From NCBI RefSeq assembly GCF_021917145.1, contig NC_061063.1:6639944-6703943 (forward strand): 64,000 nt of DNA, written 5' to 3'. Made by a program: the position numbers and the translations under genes. Shown here one piece after another: positions 48,192 to 60,003 of the stretch. The notes beneath the pieces are model-generated. The model saw only the letters and a program-made list of their open reading frames with translations, was not told where the DNA came from and did not search any database. The stretch is from Hypomesus transpacificus (taxonomy: Eukaryota; Chordata; Actinopteri; Osmeriformes; Osmeridae). The first letter of the stretch is position 1; the number at the start of each line of letters is the position of its first letter.

Positions 48192-49124
48192 AGAGATTCT
48201 ATCTCACAGACATTACTGTGTTACCTGAGAGGGGAGTATATGAGGAACAGCTCTTTGTTCATCTCAACACCTCTCTACCACACACTTCTGCATATTTGAC
48301 ATGTTTCTTCTCCATTTTGAGATTTTATTTCATGGGCAGTTGAATTTTGAATATGCCATGGCCATGCCAAATAAATAGTTTGTCACCACAGTCCCCAGTC
48401 TATAACACAGTGTGCGGACATAGGTCATGTGCATTATCAAAAAGACTTGTCATGCCCCAGCCCTCCAACCCCCTCTTCCACCCCCCCCCCCCCCCCCACC
48501 CCCCTCCAGGGGTGTGTGGGCTGTACGCCCAGTTGACACCCCATGCCCAAAATAATGTTCTCCTCATTAAATTCCAGGAAGCAAAGCCAACATAGCAGAA
48601 AACATTGACCAGAGTGAGAGACAAGCAAACTATTGGAAAGTATCTGAAGTGGTCTGATAGGCTATCTAGGTGCCCCCTCAAGAGGGTGATGAGAAGGCCT
48701 GGCGAGAGAAGACAGGACGAAGGATTTTCATCCTCACCTCCACACCCTGCTTTTTTATCATGACTGAAGGTTTCCACTTCCGTGAATTAATGCACGATGA
48801 GTCCAACGAAGTTATATACTCGAATAAAAGGACTAGGCCTGTACAAGTTGAGCTCGACTAGATACGTACCAGTTAGGTTGAACAGGCTGCACAAAACTGT
48901 CAGCCACATCGAGCCTTTTAAAGCACTGCATTTGGCCGCCGGCAAGAAAGGTCCACCGGAACACTACAACCGATTAATTATAGGGAGTAGGCTAACGGTA
49001 GCCTGAAGTGCGCCGCTTTTCTATAAACAAAATCGCAGCATTCCAGGAATGCCCTTGAAAGATTTCACCCTGACAACCTTTCAATTCAAGATATGTGATA
49101 ATCTGTACACGTGTATAGATGCTG

Positions 49125-49165
49125 TGCTATATCATTTAGTCATTTAGCAGACGCTCTTATCAATT
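49125..49165 (-). mobile_element. Truncated SINE/LINE tail
   Basis: On the minus strand GATAAGAGCGTCTGCTAAAT then GACTAAATG, the common tail motif, with no recognisable body. Confidence 0.6.
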
Positions 49166-49575
49166 TCCAAAATCCCTTTTCTCAGTGTGTTGAAAAGGAG
49201 GAAAGGTATTCACCCTTCAAATTAATCCTCTTCTGTCCACACTGTGACGAATTAAACAAACATTTCTTCAACTTGTTGTTGAACAATATCGCGCACCTGT
49301 GGCAGTGCTTCTACATCTAAAGATCTTTAATTAGACCGCTAACAAAATAACAAAGATACATATCATGGCCTAAATTGCGGTCTATAAAAACGAATACAAT
49401 CAGCTCTTAATGTTTAGGCTACTTGTGTGAGTATAGGACTAATTGCCACTGAATCATCAACAATAGGCACATTTTTGTATGACAACAAATGTTAAATCTT
49501 GTAAGTTTTTACGACATTGAGATATAGCAATTCTAATGAATGTTAATAGGATAACATAGAAAAATAGTGACTTAC

Positions 49576-50062
49576 CTGACTGTGGGTGACTAGCAAGTTT
49601 AGGTGGTCGAAGAGAGGCAAGGAACTCAGATACACATCAACGTACATCGAGTGGCAGTCTGGTAATATGCAGCCCGGCAAAATCCTATGTACCTAAAATA
49701 GGGGCTTCCTCAAATAGTGATACAGCTACAATTTCAAATATGACCCCGCAAAGTGATAAATATTAGACTGGCAAGTAGTAATTGGTCTTAAACGGAACAT
49801 TCGCAATACATTGAGACAAATACGGGTTTCTTTCCGTTTTCAGTCCGAGATAAATCTAAGGCACCCCTCTTTGCTTCTCTGTGGTGTATTCCAAGGATGG
49901 TTTATCTAACAGTTTAGTGACAGTGTTATAAATTGGTGGAGTCACTTACTCTAGCCCTCAGCCCACACCTGAGTCTTGCAGAGGGTGTAACCTGTCAAGC
50001 ATAACGAGCATCTTCAGCAAGAGATTGTGTACTGTTTGTCACAAGAATATTGCCGTAAAACA
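49576..50062. promoter_or_regulatory. bzw2 untranslated exon and divergent bzw2/ankmy2 promoter
   Basis: A consensus donor on the minus strand (CAG-GTAAGTC) marks the end of a bzw2 5' untranslated exon at 49576. The ankmy2 ATG lies at 50063. The two genes are head to head, with their start sites probably 200-350 bases apart. Confidence 0.6.
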
Positions 50063-53000
50063 ATGGCAGCTCCAAAAAAGGGGGATCTTTCAGCGGCAGA
50101 GAGGGAACTATTACAGGTTATTGCCGCAGGTAAGGAGTATGTTCTTAATATGTTAGATATCGAATTGTTTAAGAAAACAGTTACCTTTCAAACCTTTCAA
50201 TTATGTAGCAACTATAACTTTATCGATCTTTTTCTAAATAAAAAAATTAAGGCATGATAACCGCACCTTGTCTAGTTGCCAATGTGGTGTCGTAAGTCTG
50301 GTCAAAGTTATTTTGAGTCATTGTAGGTTCTCATTCAGTCATGAATAAAAAGGTTTACTGTCATAACGATGTCGAAACAATGATTATGTAGTATCTGTTT
50401 CCAGAACCTAATGGATTGAACGTGGAGTGAGACAATTATGCCTTTTCCCCTTGGGGATGAATATTATATATTCAGTGTGAAAAGATATATATAATTTATA
50501 TATACTGTATCATTGTTTTGTGTTGTCCTCTTTTTCATAAAGGTGATGAACAAGAAGTTGCAAGGCTACTTGGAAGCAATGATGTCCGGGTGAACTGTTT
50601 GGATGAGGTATGGGAGGGTAGACAGTATTATACGAGTCCATAATCTTCACTGAGAAGGCTGTGGTAAGATTGGGTACCTTTGTTATTTGTTAATAAACAA
50701 TAAAACAAAACAAAAATTCCTCAAATTGCAAATAATTTTGGAATTCAACAGAAACTGTGAAGTTTAAATCAGTCAAGTATCTCCAAAATTGTTCACATCT
50801 TCCATTTCAGTTAAACGCAAAGAATTGAGCACTGAGAATTGATTGACATTCATGATATTTGTGACAGTGAGTAGAATTATGTTGCTGCTACTTTAGATGT
50901 CTTTATACAACTGTGATACATTGATGGGGTGGCATAAGCAGCATATGTTAGTCATTGTTATGAAGACATATGGAGAAGACTCTTAAGGGCCGGATGCACT
51001 TCTCCATGGTATTGTGTAATAGCATCATGCCACTAGATGCACCACTCAGAGTCCTTCAGGGGCCTTTGTCTCCAGGAGCAGGGGGTGGGTTTAAAACAGC
51101 AGTTCATAAGTGTTTCTGGTCTGTCAAGATCAGATGTGACAGCAGACTTTGACATCATTAACAACACAGTAACTGTCAGGTGGATTTATATCATAGCAGG
51201 TCTAACATGTTTTTCCTCGTTTTCACACGTTGTTGTTGCTACGGCAGCACTTAATGCATAAATAATTCAGACTGGCACTGTTATCATTTGTGAATGAGAT
51301 TAGTCAGAGACTCAATTTAAAATCTGATTAACAAAAAAACGAACTCTCATTGCACAAAGCTCTTACCACCAAGTGTCTAATCTCTAACCATCCCTCCCTC
51401 TGGTCCCTCTCCTCTCTCTCCTCTCCTCTCCTCCTCCTCCTATCCTCCTCTCCTCCTGTCCTCCCTCTCCTTCCTCCCCTGCTCTCCTCTCAGTATGGTA
51501 TGACTCCTTTAATGCATGCAGCATACAAGGGCAAGGCCGAAATGTGCCGACTGCTACTGCAGCACGGGGCAGATGTCAACTACAACGAGCATGATTATGG
51601 CTACACCGCACTGATGTTCGCAGGCCTTTCAGGTCAGTCAGCGACACCTTTATGTGGAGTTGACTTCTAACAACATAATTATCCATCAAAACAAGACCTA
51701 AAGAGAGAAACTGGGGTCTATGGGCAGGATTTCCCATTTGACGTATACCCCTGTATGTGGTTCTTGTCTCAACAGGAAATACAGATATCACCACCATGAT
51801 CCTGGACGCAGGAGCAGAGACTGACCTGGTCAACTCTGTGGGCCGCACAGCTGCACAGATGGCTGCCTTTGTGGGTGAGAAGTGCACTTTGAGGCCAAGA
51901 TCTGCCCCTACTTGTACCTGCACTTGTGTACTTGTTACCTGTACTTGTTGAAAAACTGCAAATAAACTCAGCACACCTCATTAAGTTAGCACAGCCCATG
52001 ACTCCTGCACATGAGCTAACCTGTCTGAGGGTTCCTTTATCAGTCCACCTCTTCCTCTGCTTCTTCAGGCCAGCATGACTGTGTGACAGTGATCAACAAC
52101 TTCTTCTCGCTGGCGAGGCTGGAGTATTTCACCAGGCCCCAGGGGCTGGAGAGGGAACCCAAACTGCCCCCCAAACTGGCTGGGCCGCTCCACAAGATCA
52201 TCATGACCACCAACCTCAACCCAGTCAAGGTACTGGACTGTTTCGATTCTGATGCCATTGTAACACAGTTGATGGGATACAGTCACTATGAAGTTTTAGG
52301 TAGTTTTAGAGGGAGTTAACGGCTAATCTTTTTTTCATAGACAAACAACAGGTGGAGTAAAATATAGAACAGATTTAGTTGAATCAATGAGTTGTCTATT
52401 ATGCTTTATTTGATTCCAGATCTAATGTGCCTAATGTGATCATGTACATATCAATCACAGCTTCTTAAGTGCTTTAATGTTTGTTTTTATCTGGAAGTTA
52501 TGATTTTCAGTAGAAAGCCTTTTAGGAGATAGAAAAGCTCAGTCACTAGATAGTTTCTATTGCTACTGCATAGGATATCAAATTGTATATTATAACTTTT
52601 TTTTTAAATAGTTCTCTCAGGGACTAATACATTTTTAGGCAGCTTAGTTGGCAATAAATGGTTGGCAGTATGTCAAATCCATCAGATTGGATGTACAGTA
52701 GATATGTTGACTGACAACAGGGGGTACATGGCTACTATATGCTGTTAGTGGAACATGAGTCGGAGAATTCATTTCATAGCTGGGCCTGGACAGCCTTGTG
52801 CCCTTTAGATTCCATAAGACCCACATGATTGATGTTGGCTCAAACACAAGCCACTGGCACCCTGACTTCTTTGGGATCGTCTATATATATCTGACTGACT
52901 GGGAATGTACGCAGGACAAACTGACACTGTACAGTAACATAGCAAGTCCATGAATTAATTTGAATTTATGAATTGTTTGATTAATTTAAGTATATTCTTC

Positions 53001-55205
53001 TTTGTATTTTATTCAGCATGTATACAAAAACAACTTTTCTAATTTCTTTTAAAGCATGCATGGCTGATGGTGTGCTAATCTGTATTTGTGTAGTTGAAGT
53101 TTGTTGGCTGGCGGCCAAAATCACAAAAAGCACAGTTTATGACTGTCACAAAGGCATGGAAACTGTACTTAAACACCCAAGTCATAGTAGCTTGTTTAGC
53201 CGCCGTGACGAGAAACAAAAGCTATCATCTGGTCCTCATGTGTATGTCTGAAGGAGAAAGCAATGCATTTGGAAACATTGGAAAATCACAATTTGTTTCA
53301 CTTAAAATGTTTTGTTTAACTTTGCCCACTTTGAAATGTGAACCATGATGACTACATCTGCTTCCTATCAAAGACACCAAGCCGTACCAGAGCAGAGCAA
53401 AGGATAGGGTGTGATATAAACAGTCTACTGTGAACAAGATCTTAGGATGAGTTTAGCATACTCTCCTCTTTTTAACACTTTCTTTCTGCTTTCTGTCACT
53501 TACTTACTTACTTAGAGATTTGAATGGCATTTGAGAAGTAACTGGATAGCTCTGCTCTACCTTCTGTAAGTTGTTTCTCTTAGTATTTTTTTTCTCCATC
53601 TCTCTCTCTCTCTCTCCACTTTCTTTCTCTCTCCTATCTCTCTCTCTCTCTCTCTCCGCCTTGTCCTCTCTCTCAGATGGTGATGTTAGTGAAAGAGAAC
53701 CCATTGCTGGTGGATGTTGGCGCTCTGGAGAAGTGCTACCGTGTTATGGACCTGCTGTGTGAACAGTGTGTCAAGCAGCAAGACATGAATGAAGTGCTGG
53801 CCATGAAGATGCACTACATCAGCTGCGTTCTGCAGAAATGCCTTGCCTTCCTCCTGGAGCGCGACGACAAGCTGGACGCTCTTGTCAAGAGGTGGGTGGA
53901 GCCCGAGGGGGCGGAGTCTGGCTAAAGATTAGGTGACTGGAAGCATGCACATTGGCATGACTGAAATGATGACTTGTAAACATCTATATATCTCAGATTA
54001 GTGTATGTTTCGATTATTGTTATTCCGTTACCATCCCAGAGAACACCCACCAGTACTTTTAAACCTAATTGCTTTTAGGTTGTTACAGTATCTGGAGAAG
54101 TACTTACCCTCTTATTCCTTCAATGTTTTATGCAAGCTTGTTGAAAGGGAGGGATTGCGATGGCTTCCCACAGTACCAGGAGAAGTTCATTCGGGAGTGC
54201 ATCCGAAAGTTTCCATACTGTGAGGCTACGCTTCTTCAGCAGCTGGTTAGAAGCATCGCCCCTGTGGAGATTGTAAGTAAACTTCCAGACAACAGGTTGA
54301 TGCTGCATGGTTCTGTTCTCTCTGTAGAAACTCTGGCTGTCCACCCTTTACTGCAATTTGTTTGTGTTCTATTTGTTTGTTATGTTAAAGTGGCTACTTT
54401 TTGCCCCATCATCAATCAACGCTTTTTCTGTTTCTAGGGCAACGACCCAACAGCCTTCTCGGTGCTAACCCAAGCTCTGACGGGCAAGATGGCCTTTGTG
54501 GACGCTGACTATTGTGCTACATGTGGGGATAGGGGGGCAGGGAAGCGGTGCTCGCTCTGCAAATCGGTAGGACTAAAGATTAGATCTCTCTCTTTTTCTC
54601 TCTCTCTCTTTCTGACCTTCTCTCTGTGCCTAGATCCCTGTTAGACTCAGACCTCTCCTCCAAGTCAAATATGTTAATCAGGCACAAGTACGTAGACAAA
54701 ACCAACTTTTTCAGCTACTACCTCATCCTAACCTCATCCTACCTGTCTTCCAGCTGATTTACTGCAGCCTGTCGTGTCAGAGGCTCCACTGGTTCACCCA
54801 TAAAAAGATCTGCAGAGCCCTGCAAGCTCAAGAGATGGGCCCTGAGAGAGACACACCCAGGCTGAGAGAACTCAATGGTGACTGCTTCTAATCATCAATG
54901 GTGGACAGCATTGCTCCACTTGACTCGACTATATTCTACTCTACTCTGCTTTTGTCTGCTTTACTCTACTATACTCTACTCTGCTCTACTCTTATGTTCT
55001 GTTCTCTGATTGTGTTCTAGTGGAGGATGAGAACGACCTGGTGAAGGAGACTGCCAACTTCCTCCAGGAGCTGTGTGTGAGAGCAGAGGAGGTCGCGGCC
55101 GCCAGCTGCCCAGCCGAGCTACTAGGATGCCCCTCCACCTCCTCTACCACCCCCCCTCCCTCCTCCTCCTCTGCTGCCCCAGGCCCCACCTACTCCCAGG
55201 ACTGA
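50063..55205 (+). CDS. ankmy2: Ankyrin repeat and MYND domain-containing protein 2
   Basis: Ten coding exons: 50063-50129, 50543-50607, 51494-51632, 51776-51874, 52069-52229, 53677-53891, 54137-54272, 54438-54566, 54754-54877, 55021-55205, encoding 439 residues. Ankyrin repeats cover about residues 45-150 ([55 protein letters not shown]). A helical middle follows ([20 protein letters not shown]). A MYND zinc finger lies at about 319-360 with the CxxC...CxxC...CxxxC...HxxxC pattern ([38 protein letters not shown]). The C-terminus is Ser/Pro-rich and shorter than I recall for human. ANKMY2 works with FKBP38 in the hedgehog pathway and controls ciliary adenylyl cyclases. Position between bzw2 and sostdc1 matches human 7p21. 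Introns 2 and 5 end in long CT-rich tracts. Confidence 0.96.
51397..51493 (+). repeat. CT/CTC low-complexity tract before ankmy2 exon 3
   Basis: Almost pure pyrimidine for about 95 bases, ending in the exon 3 acceptor. A similar CT repeat at 53598-53675 precedes exon 6. Confidence 0.9.
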
Positions 55206-56004
55206 GAGGGAGGAGCCCTGGCACATTCTTAGCCCCTCCCCTCATCCACATGTGACCTCAAGGCCGTTAGGGATCGATCTTTCGGTTTTACCAGCCTATC
55301 GGCTGAGCTATGAGGTCTGTGCTACGGCCCCCCCCCCCCGGAGCCCTCATTGGTTCAGTAGTCTAGAGGGACAGCCGGGTGCCACAAACACCTAGTGTGT
55401 TTGCACCAATGGTGGAGCGGCATGCTTGCAGAAGAGGAAACAAGTCGATTTTTCAGAATTGTGGGTGCTGAGTTGAGATTTCACAGCCATAGAAGTGCCA
55501 TGAAGGAAAGAACGATGGAGTTTAGACTTGGTTTGTATATGATGTATGTAGAGGCACTGAGTGTATCTATTCTGTAGGACATGCTGTTTGTTTATGTCTC
55601 TTGGTCTTACAGTGTATGCCTTACATGGTTATTGTGAAACCACAAATATTTGTGCCATATCCTCTGTGGAAAGTCTTCAAACATTCCTGTGAATCTGCAA
55701 TGTCACTAATGAGTGCTTTATTTGAACCTTTAATATAAAAAGGAAAGAAAACTACATTCATAGCCAAATTGTGTGCTGTTTGTCAAATTAAGTATATTGT
55801 ATGTGTTATATATAGATATTTTTAAGTTGATAATTTGTGTATGTTTTATCTTAATTGTGTTTTATTTAGTTTTCAGAAGGTCAAGCAATCCACCAATGAC
55901 ATTCTAACCTTGTTGGTGCTATATTTCCTTATCGGTTGGAAAACCTCTCTAAATTGCTTGTCTTAAATTGTAAAGTGCGTATTCTTCTTTCTACTGTCAA
56001 TAAA
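55206..56004 (+). other. ankmy2: 3' UTR of ankmy2
   Basis: Noncoding sequence from the stop to a poly(A) signal AATAAA at 55999-56004. A faint tRNA-like stretch is present at 55262-55325 on the minus strand. Confidence 0.7.
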
Positions 56005-56085
56005 GAGTGCTATTCTTAAATGTTGACGTCTTAGCTTTGCATTACCGACATTTCTATTGATTTCAAGATTGTGCCCTATTTTCTC

Positions 56086-56707
56086 TAGCCTGGCTTTGCC
56101 CTCCTACGTACTTCCGCTCAATTTGGATTTAGCTTCTGTACTAGGTCTGGCCATTCGGCAAGTAAGTCAGATTTTTCAGGTTGATTTTCTACCGGCGAAT
56201 CAGCGAACAGAGGGAGTGGCTGAGAACGATGACGTTGATGTCGTGCGCTAGTGTGTGTTGTAGTTCCGTAATGGCGGCGGAGAAAGATGCGAGCGAAGCC
56301 ATTCGATCCGTTGGCAACACTGCCGAAATCCATAAAGTTAAGCCGGAGCAAGAACAAGTTTTGCTGAGTTTTGTTGGTGGCCATGATGTTGTGGCCCTCC
56401 TCCCCACGGGGTTCGGGAACAGTTTGATTTTCCAGCTACGGCAGCTAGCTTTGTTACAGTAGTGGTGAAGGAATTGGCTAAGGCGAACGCTAGCAATTGG
56501 TTATGGCAGATCAGAGTGGCTGGGCAGATCCAATAGTTTTAAACTTCAACAGAGTACCCGCCTACAAGGAAGTCAACGCTTGTCAATGGAGCGAGGCCAG
56601 ACTCTCTGTACAAATGAAATGTACGAGAGTCTGGTTAGGACCAGAGCCATAGAAAAAGAAAAAAAAGAAAAAAATATTTTTCTATGGCTCTGGTTAGGAC
56701 CAGGCTA
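56086..56707 (+). mobile_element. DNA-transposon remnant carrying a helicase-like fragment
   Basis: The block begins TAGCCTGG and ends CCAGGCTA, a perfect 8-bp inverted pair. Near the right end CCAGACTCTCTGTACA pairs almost perfectly with TGTACGAGAGTCTGG (56597-56634), a subterminal hairpin. A second perfect hairpin lies at 56641-56693. Inside is a truncated helicase-like frame (separate entry). GC content and CpG density are higher than in the flanks. The superfamily was not recognised. Confidence 0.55.
56271..56462 (+). pseudogene. Truncated RecQ-like helicase N-terminal fragment
   Basis: 63 codons from ATG (MAAEKDASEAIRSVGNTAE) to TAG. The segment KPEQEQVLLSFVGGHDVVAL followed by LPTGFGNSLIFQL aligns with the Q-motif region and Walker A (motif I) of RecQ-type helicases, which normally read PTGxGKS. 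Here the essential lysine is Asn and the frame stops directly afterwards, with none of the later helicase motifs. I treat it as a dead fragment carried by a transposon. A promoter-exon gene trap is an alternative, but no donor site follows. Confidence 0.55.
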
Positions 56708-58321
56708 TATTTTCTAACACTGCTCTGACACTAGGGGGCAGCAGTTCTCTTTTCAATATTCTTCCACAGATATTTCATGGGTTATGTGTACATTACAGGT
56801 ACAGTACGTCCCAATAGCTTTGCAAGGGATGAGATTATGAAATGGTGATATCAGTCCCTTTCTACACTTGTACAGTACTGCTCCTTTCATAATTCCTTAT
56901 CACTGCCTATTTAAATGACATGTACATTACACTTTAAGTCACACTGGAAACAGTCACCTGGCGGATTAAAATGAAACAGAAAATGGACACAGTGTAGACT
57001 TAATGCCCTGATTGAGCCTTCATGTTGTTTCACCAAATGACTAAATACATTTAAAATATGCACACCATAATGAGTGCCCATTAAGGTGCATTTTCAATGT
57101 CATCCTGATCTGGTTACACACCAGAAGGAACAGGAGACTTCTATGCTCAGTGTTCAGACCTTGTCACAGACGCACAGCGGATCCTTCGGCGATGCTCTGC
57201 TCTTCCATACCGCTCTGTTTCCCGGGAGATTTCATTCTTCATGTATCTAATGTACTCTCTTATCCCATGGGGAGGAACCCTGGACCTTGTTGCCCATAGA
57301 CCAACTAATGAGCATGGCCCCTCGTCATGTGGCCTGTCAATAGACTCATAATTCACCCCCCTCAAACCCCCCCCCCCCCCTCTCCATTATCTCCCTCACT
57401 TCTTGCCCATATGTCAGACTCACTCAAGGCTTCAGGGGGGCATAAAAGGTGGAGCTCAAGTTTCTGTTTTTCTGAGATGTAAAAATTAGCGAACGCTGTG
57501 ACGGCTCATATAACTGATAGTCTTCTTTCAAGCCCCCGAGGTTCACCCCCCCCGCTTTCCTCACCCTGCTTCTGCTCCTCTTCAACATGACTAACACAGC
57601 TTTTTGGGGTAACAAGAGATCATTTTGACAGCAAGGCTTTTTAGGCTTCTTTTTTTTTTTGAAAAAAAAAAAAAAAACTTTCGCGGGAACAATGGTGGCA
57701 TGAGCTGGACAGTTAGAGAGTGGATTTATTTTCACCCGTATCAAAAGGGACACATAGCCTGAGAGAGTCCGGGTAACTTCATTGTCAGAGCCCTGGGAAA
57801 CGGGTGAAAGAGGACACCTAATTCTTATAGGCAAAGTTTCTTCAGGATGAAGAAGGAGACGGCTCTTTGTGTTGCCACTGTGCAATTTACATTTTGAACA
57901 TACATCATATTGGTGAGCTCATACATAGCAGATGGGATTCATACAGCAACACAATTTGTTTCCCATCGGGTTCCATCGTTTGATCCCAAGTTTCTGGCAT
58001 GGTCCACTTCCTTATGGAAGTCTGCCTAGGAGTTATTTAAGGTTTTTTTCTCCATCAGTTCTGTATGTAATGAAACTTGAAATATAATACATTTAGAAAT
58101 AAGTGTATCTCTTGACGTTAGGGTCTGTTACTGACCATTTATCTGATTGCACGAATGTGTGGCTTGGCTATATATTTAAATTGTGAACTGCTCTTTATCA
58201 GATGAGCACACAATATGTAAAGAAAAAAAGGAAAAGACAAATCCTTGTGGGCGTGTTCGTGCGTAATAAGTTCATTCAGAAACCAGCCGCGCTGACGTTG
58301 TTGCCAAAACAAGGGGACAGG
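56708..58321. other. Intergenic between ankmy2 and sostdc1
   Basis: No gene recognised. Contains a poly-C run near 57368 and an A/T homopolymer pair near 57650-57677. Confidence 0.5.
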
Positions 58322-58329
58322 TATATAAG
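58322..58329 (+). promoter_or_regulatory. sostdc1: sostdc1 TATA box
   Basis: TATATAAG lies 144 bases upstream of the sostdc1 ATG, placing a start site near 58350. A TATA promoter fits a tissue-restricted developmental gene. Confidence 0.65.
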
Positions 58330-58465
58330 TGGTTTAACTAAAGCTAAGGTAACATAGTAACGACAAAATACCTATGTGGTGCACATAGTGTTGCCATTTG
58401 TAACTGAACATCAAAAATTCAGAGATCACAAAATCACAAACTTCTGCCGAAGAAAAGGTGCAGCG

Positions 58466-59458
58466 ATGCTTCTTACTTGTCTTTGGTACCACATCTTTGC
58501 TCTGTGTCTCATGATAAGGAACTGTCCAGCTGTTAAAAACGACGCAACGGAAAATGTAAACGCTCAAGTCATCGATCTGGCACCGGATACTCCAAGCAAT
58601 ATATCGATGAATCAAGCGCGTAACGGGGGGAGACAACAGGGTAGCGCTCCGCGCAAAGGTGGGCGCAATCTTGCTATTTCTTTCTTTCTAAATAGTTAGT
58701 TAATCATTAATTTAAAAGAAAAGTTTTTTCGGTGGTTGAAGTCTTTTGGAAAAAGTAGTAGGAAATTGGATTGGACAATGCCGGACAATGTGAATTTGTA
58801 TCTTTTAACGTCAAACTGTCCTCACTGCTATAACAAATCTGCCCTAAAAACAATTACAGTCTATTATGAAAAAAACTGTCCAATTGTCTTTTATAATGCT
58901 GTATAATTGCCCCAACATATATAAATTAAGTAATGCAAGTTGTACATACAGCTTATAGCTGTCATAACCGTATTAACCTTTTGGTCTCCATTTCTACTGG
59001 TTACAGAGCAGGGTGAGATGGGCTGCAGGGAGCTAAGATCCACCAAGTACATCTCTGATGGACAGTGCACCAGCCTCAACCCCGTGAAGGAGCTGGTGTG
59101 CGCTGGGGAGTGCCTGCCTGCCCACCTCCTGCCCAACTGGATTGGCGGAGGGCAACCTGGGAAGTACTGGAGCCGGCGGCAGACCCAGGAGTGGCGCTGC
59201 GTCATCGACCGGACTCGGACACAGCGCATCAGGCTGCAGTGTCAGGACGGCAGCTCACGGACCTACAAGATCACCGTGGTGACCTCTTGCAAGTGCAAGC
59301 GCTACTCCAGGCAACACAACGACTCGGGGCACAAGTCTGAGGCCCAGGCCAAGGAGCAGGCCCCCCAAGTCTCCAGGAGGAGGAAGGACCAGAGGAGGAG
59401 CAGGCTGTCTGAGGACTGGCCTGAAGAGCAGCCCGAGGAGCAGCCCAAAAACAACTGA
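58466..59458 (+). CDS. sostdc1: Sclerostin domain-containing 1 (Wise/ectodin)
   Basis: Two exons, 58466-58658 and 59007-59458, encode 214 residues; the two-exon layout is typical of SOST-family genes. A signal peptide is present (MLLTCLWYHIFALCLMIRNC). The family landmark NDATEN and the NQARNGGR stretch follow, with an N-glycosylation site at NIS. The cystine-knot (CTCK) domain spans about residues 70-170: GCRELRSTKYISDGQCTS, ELVCAGECLPAHLLPNWIGG, WRCVIDRTRTQRIRLQCQDG and TYKITVVTSCKCKRY. The tail is basic, then acidic (EEQPEEQPKNN). It is a secreted antagonist of BMPs and modulator of Wnt through LRP5/6. Location next to ankmy2 matches the human locus and favours SOSTDC1 over SOST. Poly(A) signal AATAAA is at 59998-60003. 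Confidence 0.97.
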
Positions 59459-60003
59459 GGTCAGGGGTGACTAGGTGTGCCACCCTGAGAAAGAAGAAAG
59501 ATCTCCGTTTGGCTACCACCCATTTCCAACTGTGTGGCTGGTAGTATGAGGTCCACCAGACTGTTGTTTTGTTCTGTCTATGATGTCTATGCTAGAAATA
59601 ATGCGTTGATATCAAAGTAAAAAAGGCCAGCTAGACAGAAACTGACCGCTGAGGCTGAATGAATGACTATGAAGGTTATGTACATCTTTCTGTTATTGAC
59701 TTTGTGTGGCCTTTGGATGTGTGTTTGCAATTGCAAAAGTTATATGAGGTGAAATCAGCAGCTTATCAAAATGTTGATCAAATGATGAAATCACAGAAGC
59801 ACAAAAGACATATTTTATATTGTAGTGTGCATGTAAATACAATAATTGTAAGTTTAAGGGGGCTCCATTTTGATCTTTAAAGGAATGCTGTGATGATGTA
59901 ATATATTTTTCTACTGGTATAGTTGAACTTAGAAACAAGTATCTTATAAAACATTTGCTGAGTAAAATGTAATCACTGTCTCAATGTTTTCCAACTGAAT
60001 AAA

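Noticed and set aside
59065-59340. Second plus-strand open frame inside sostdc1 exon 2
   Set aside because: Shadow of the cystine-knot coding frame; the SOSTDC1 frame is unambiguous.
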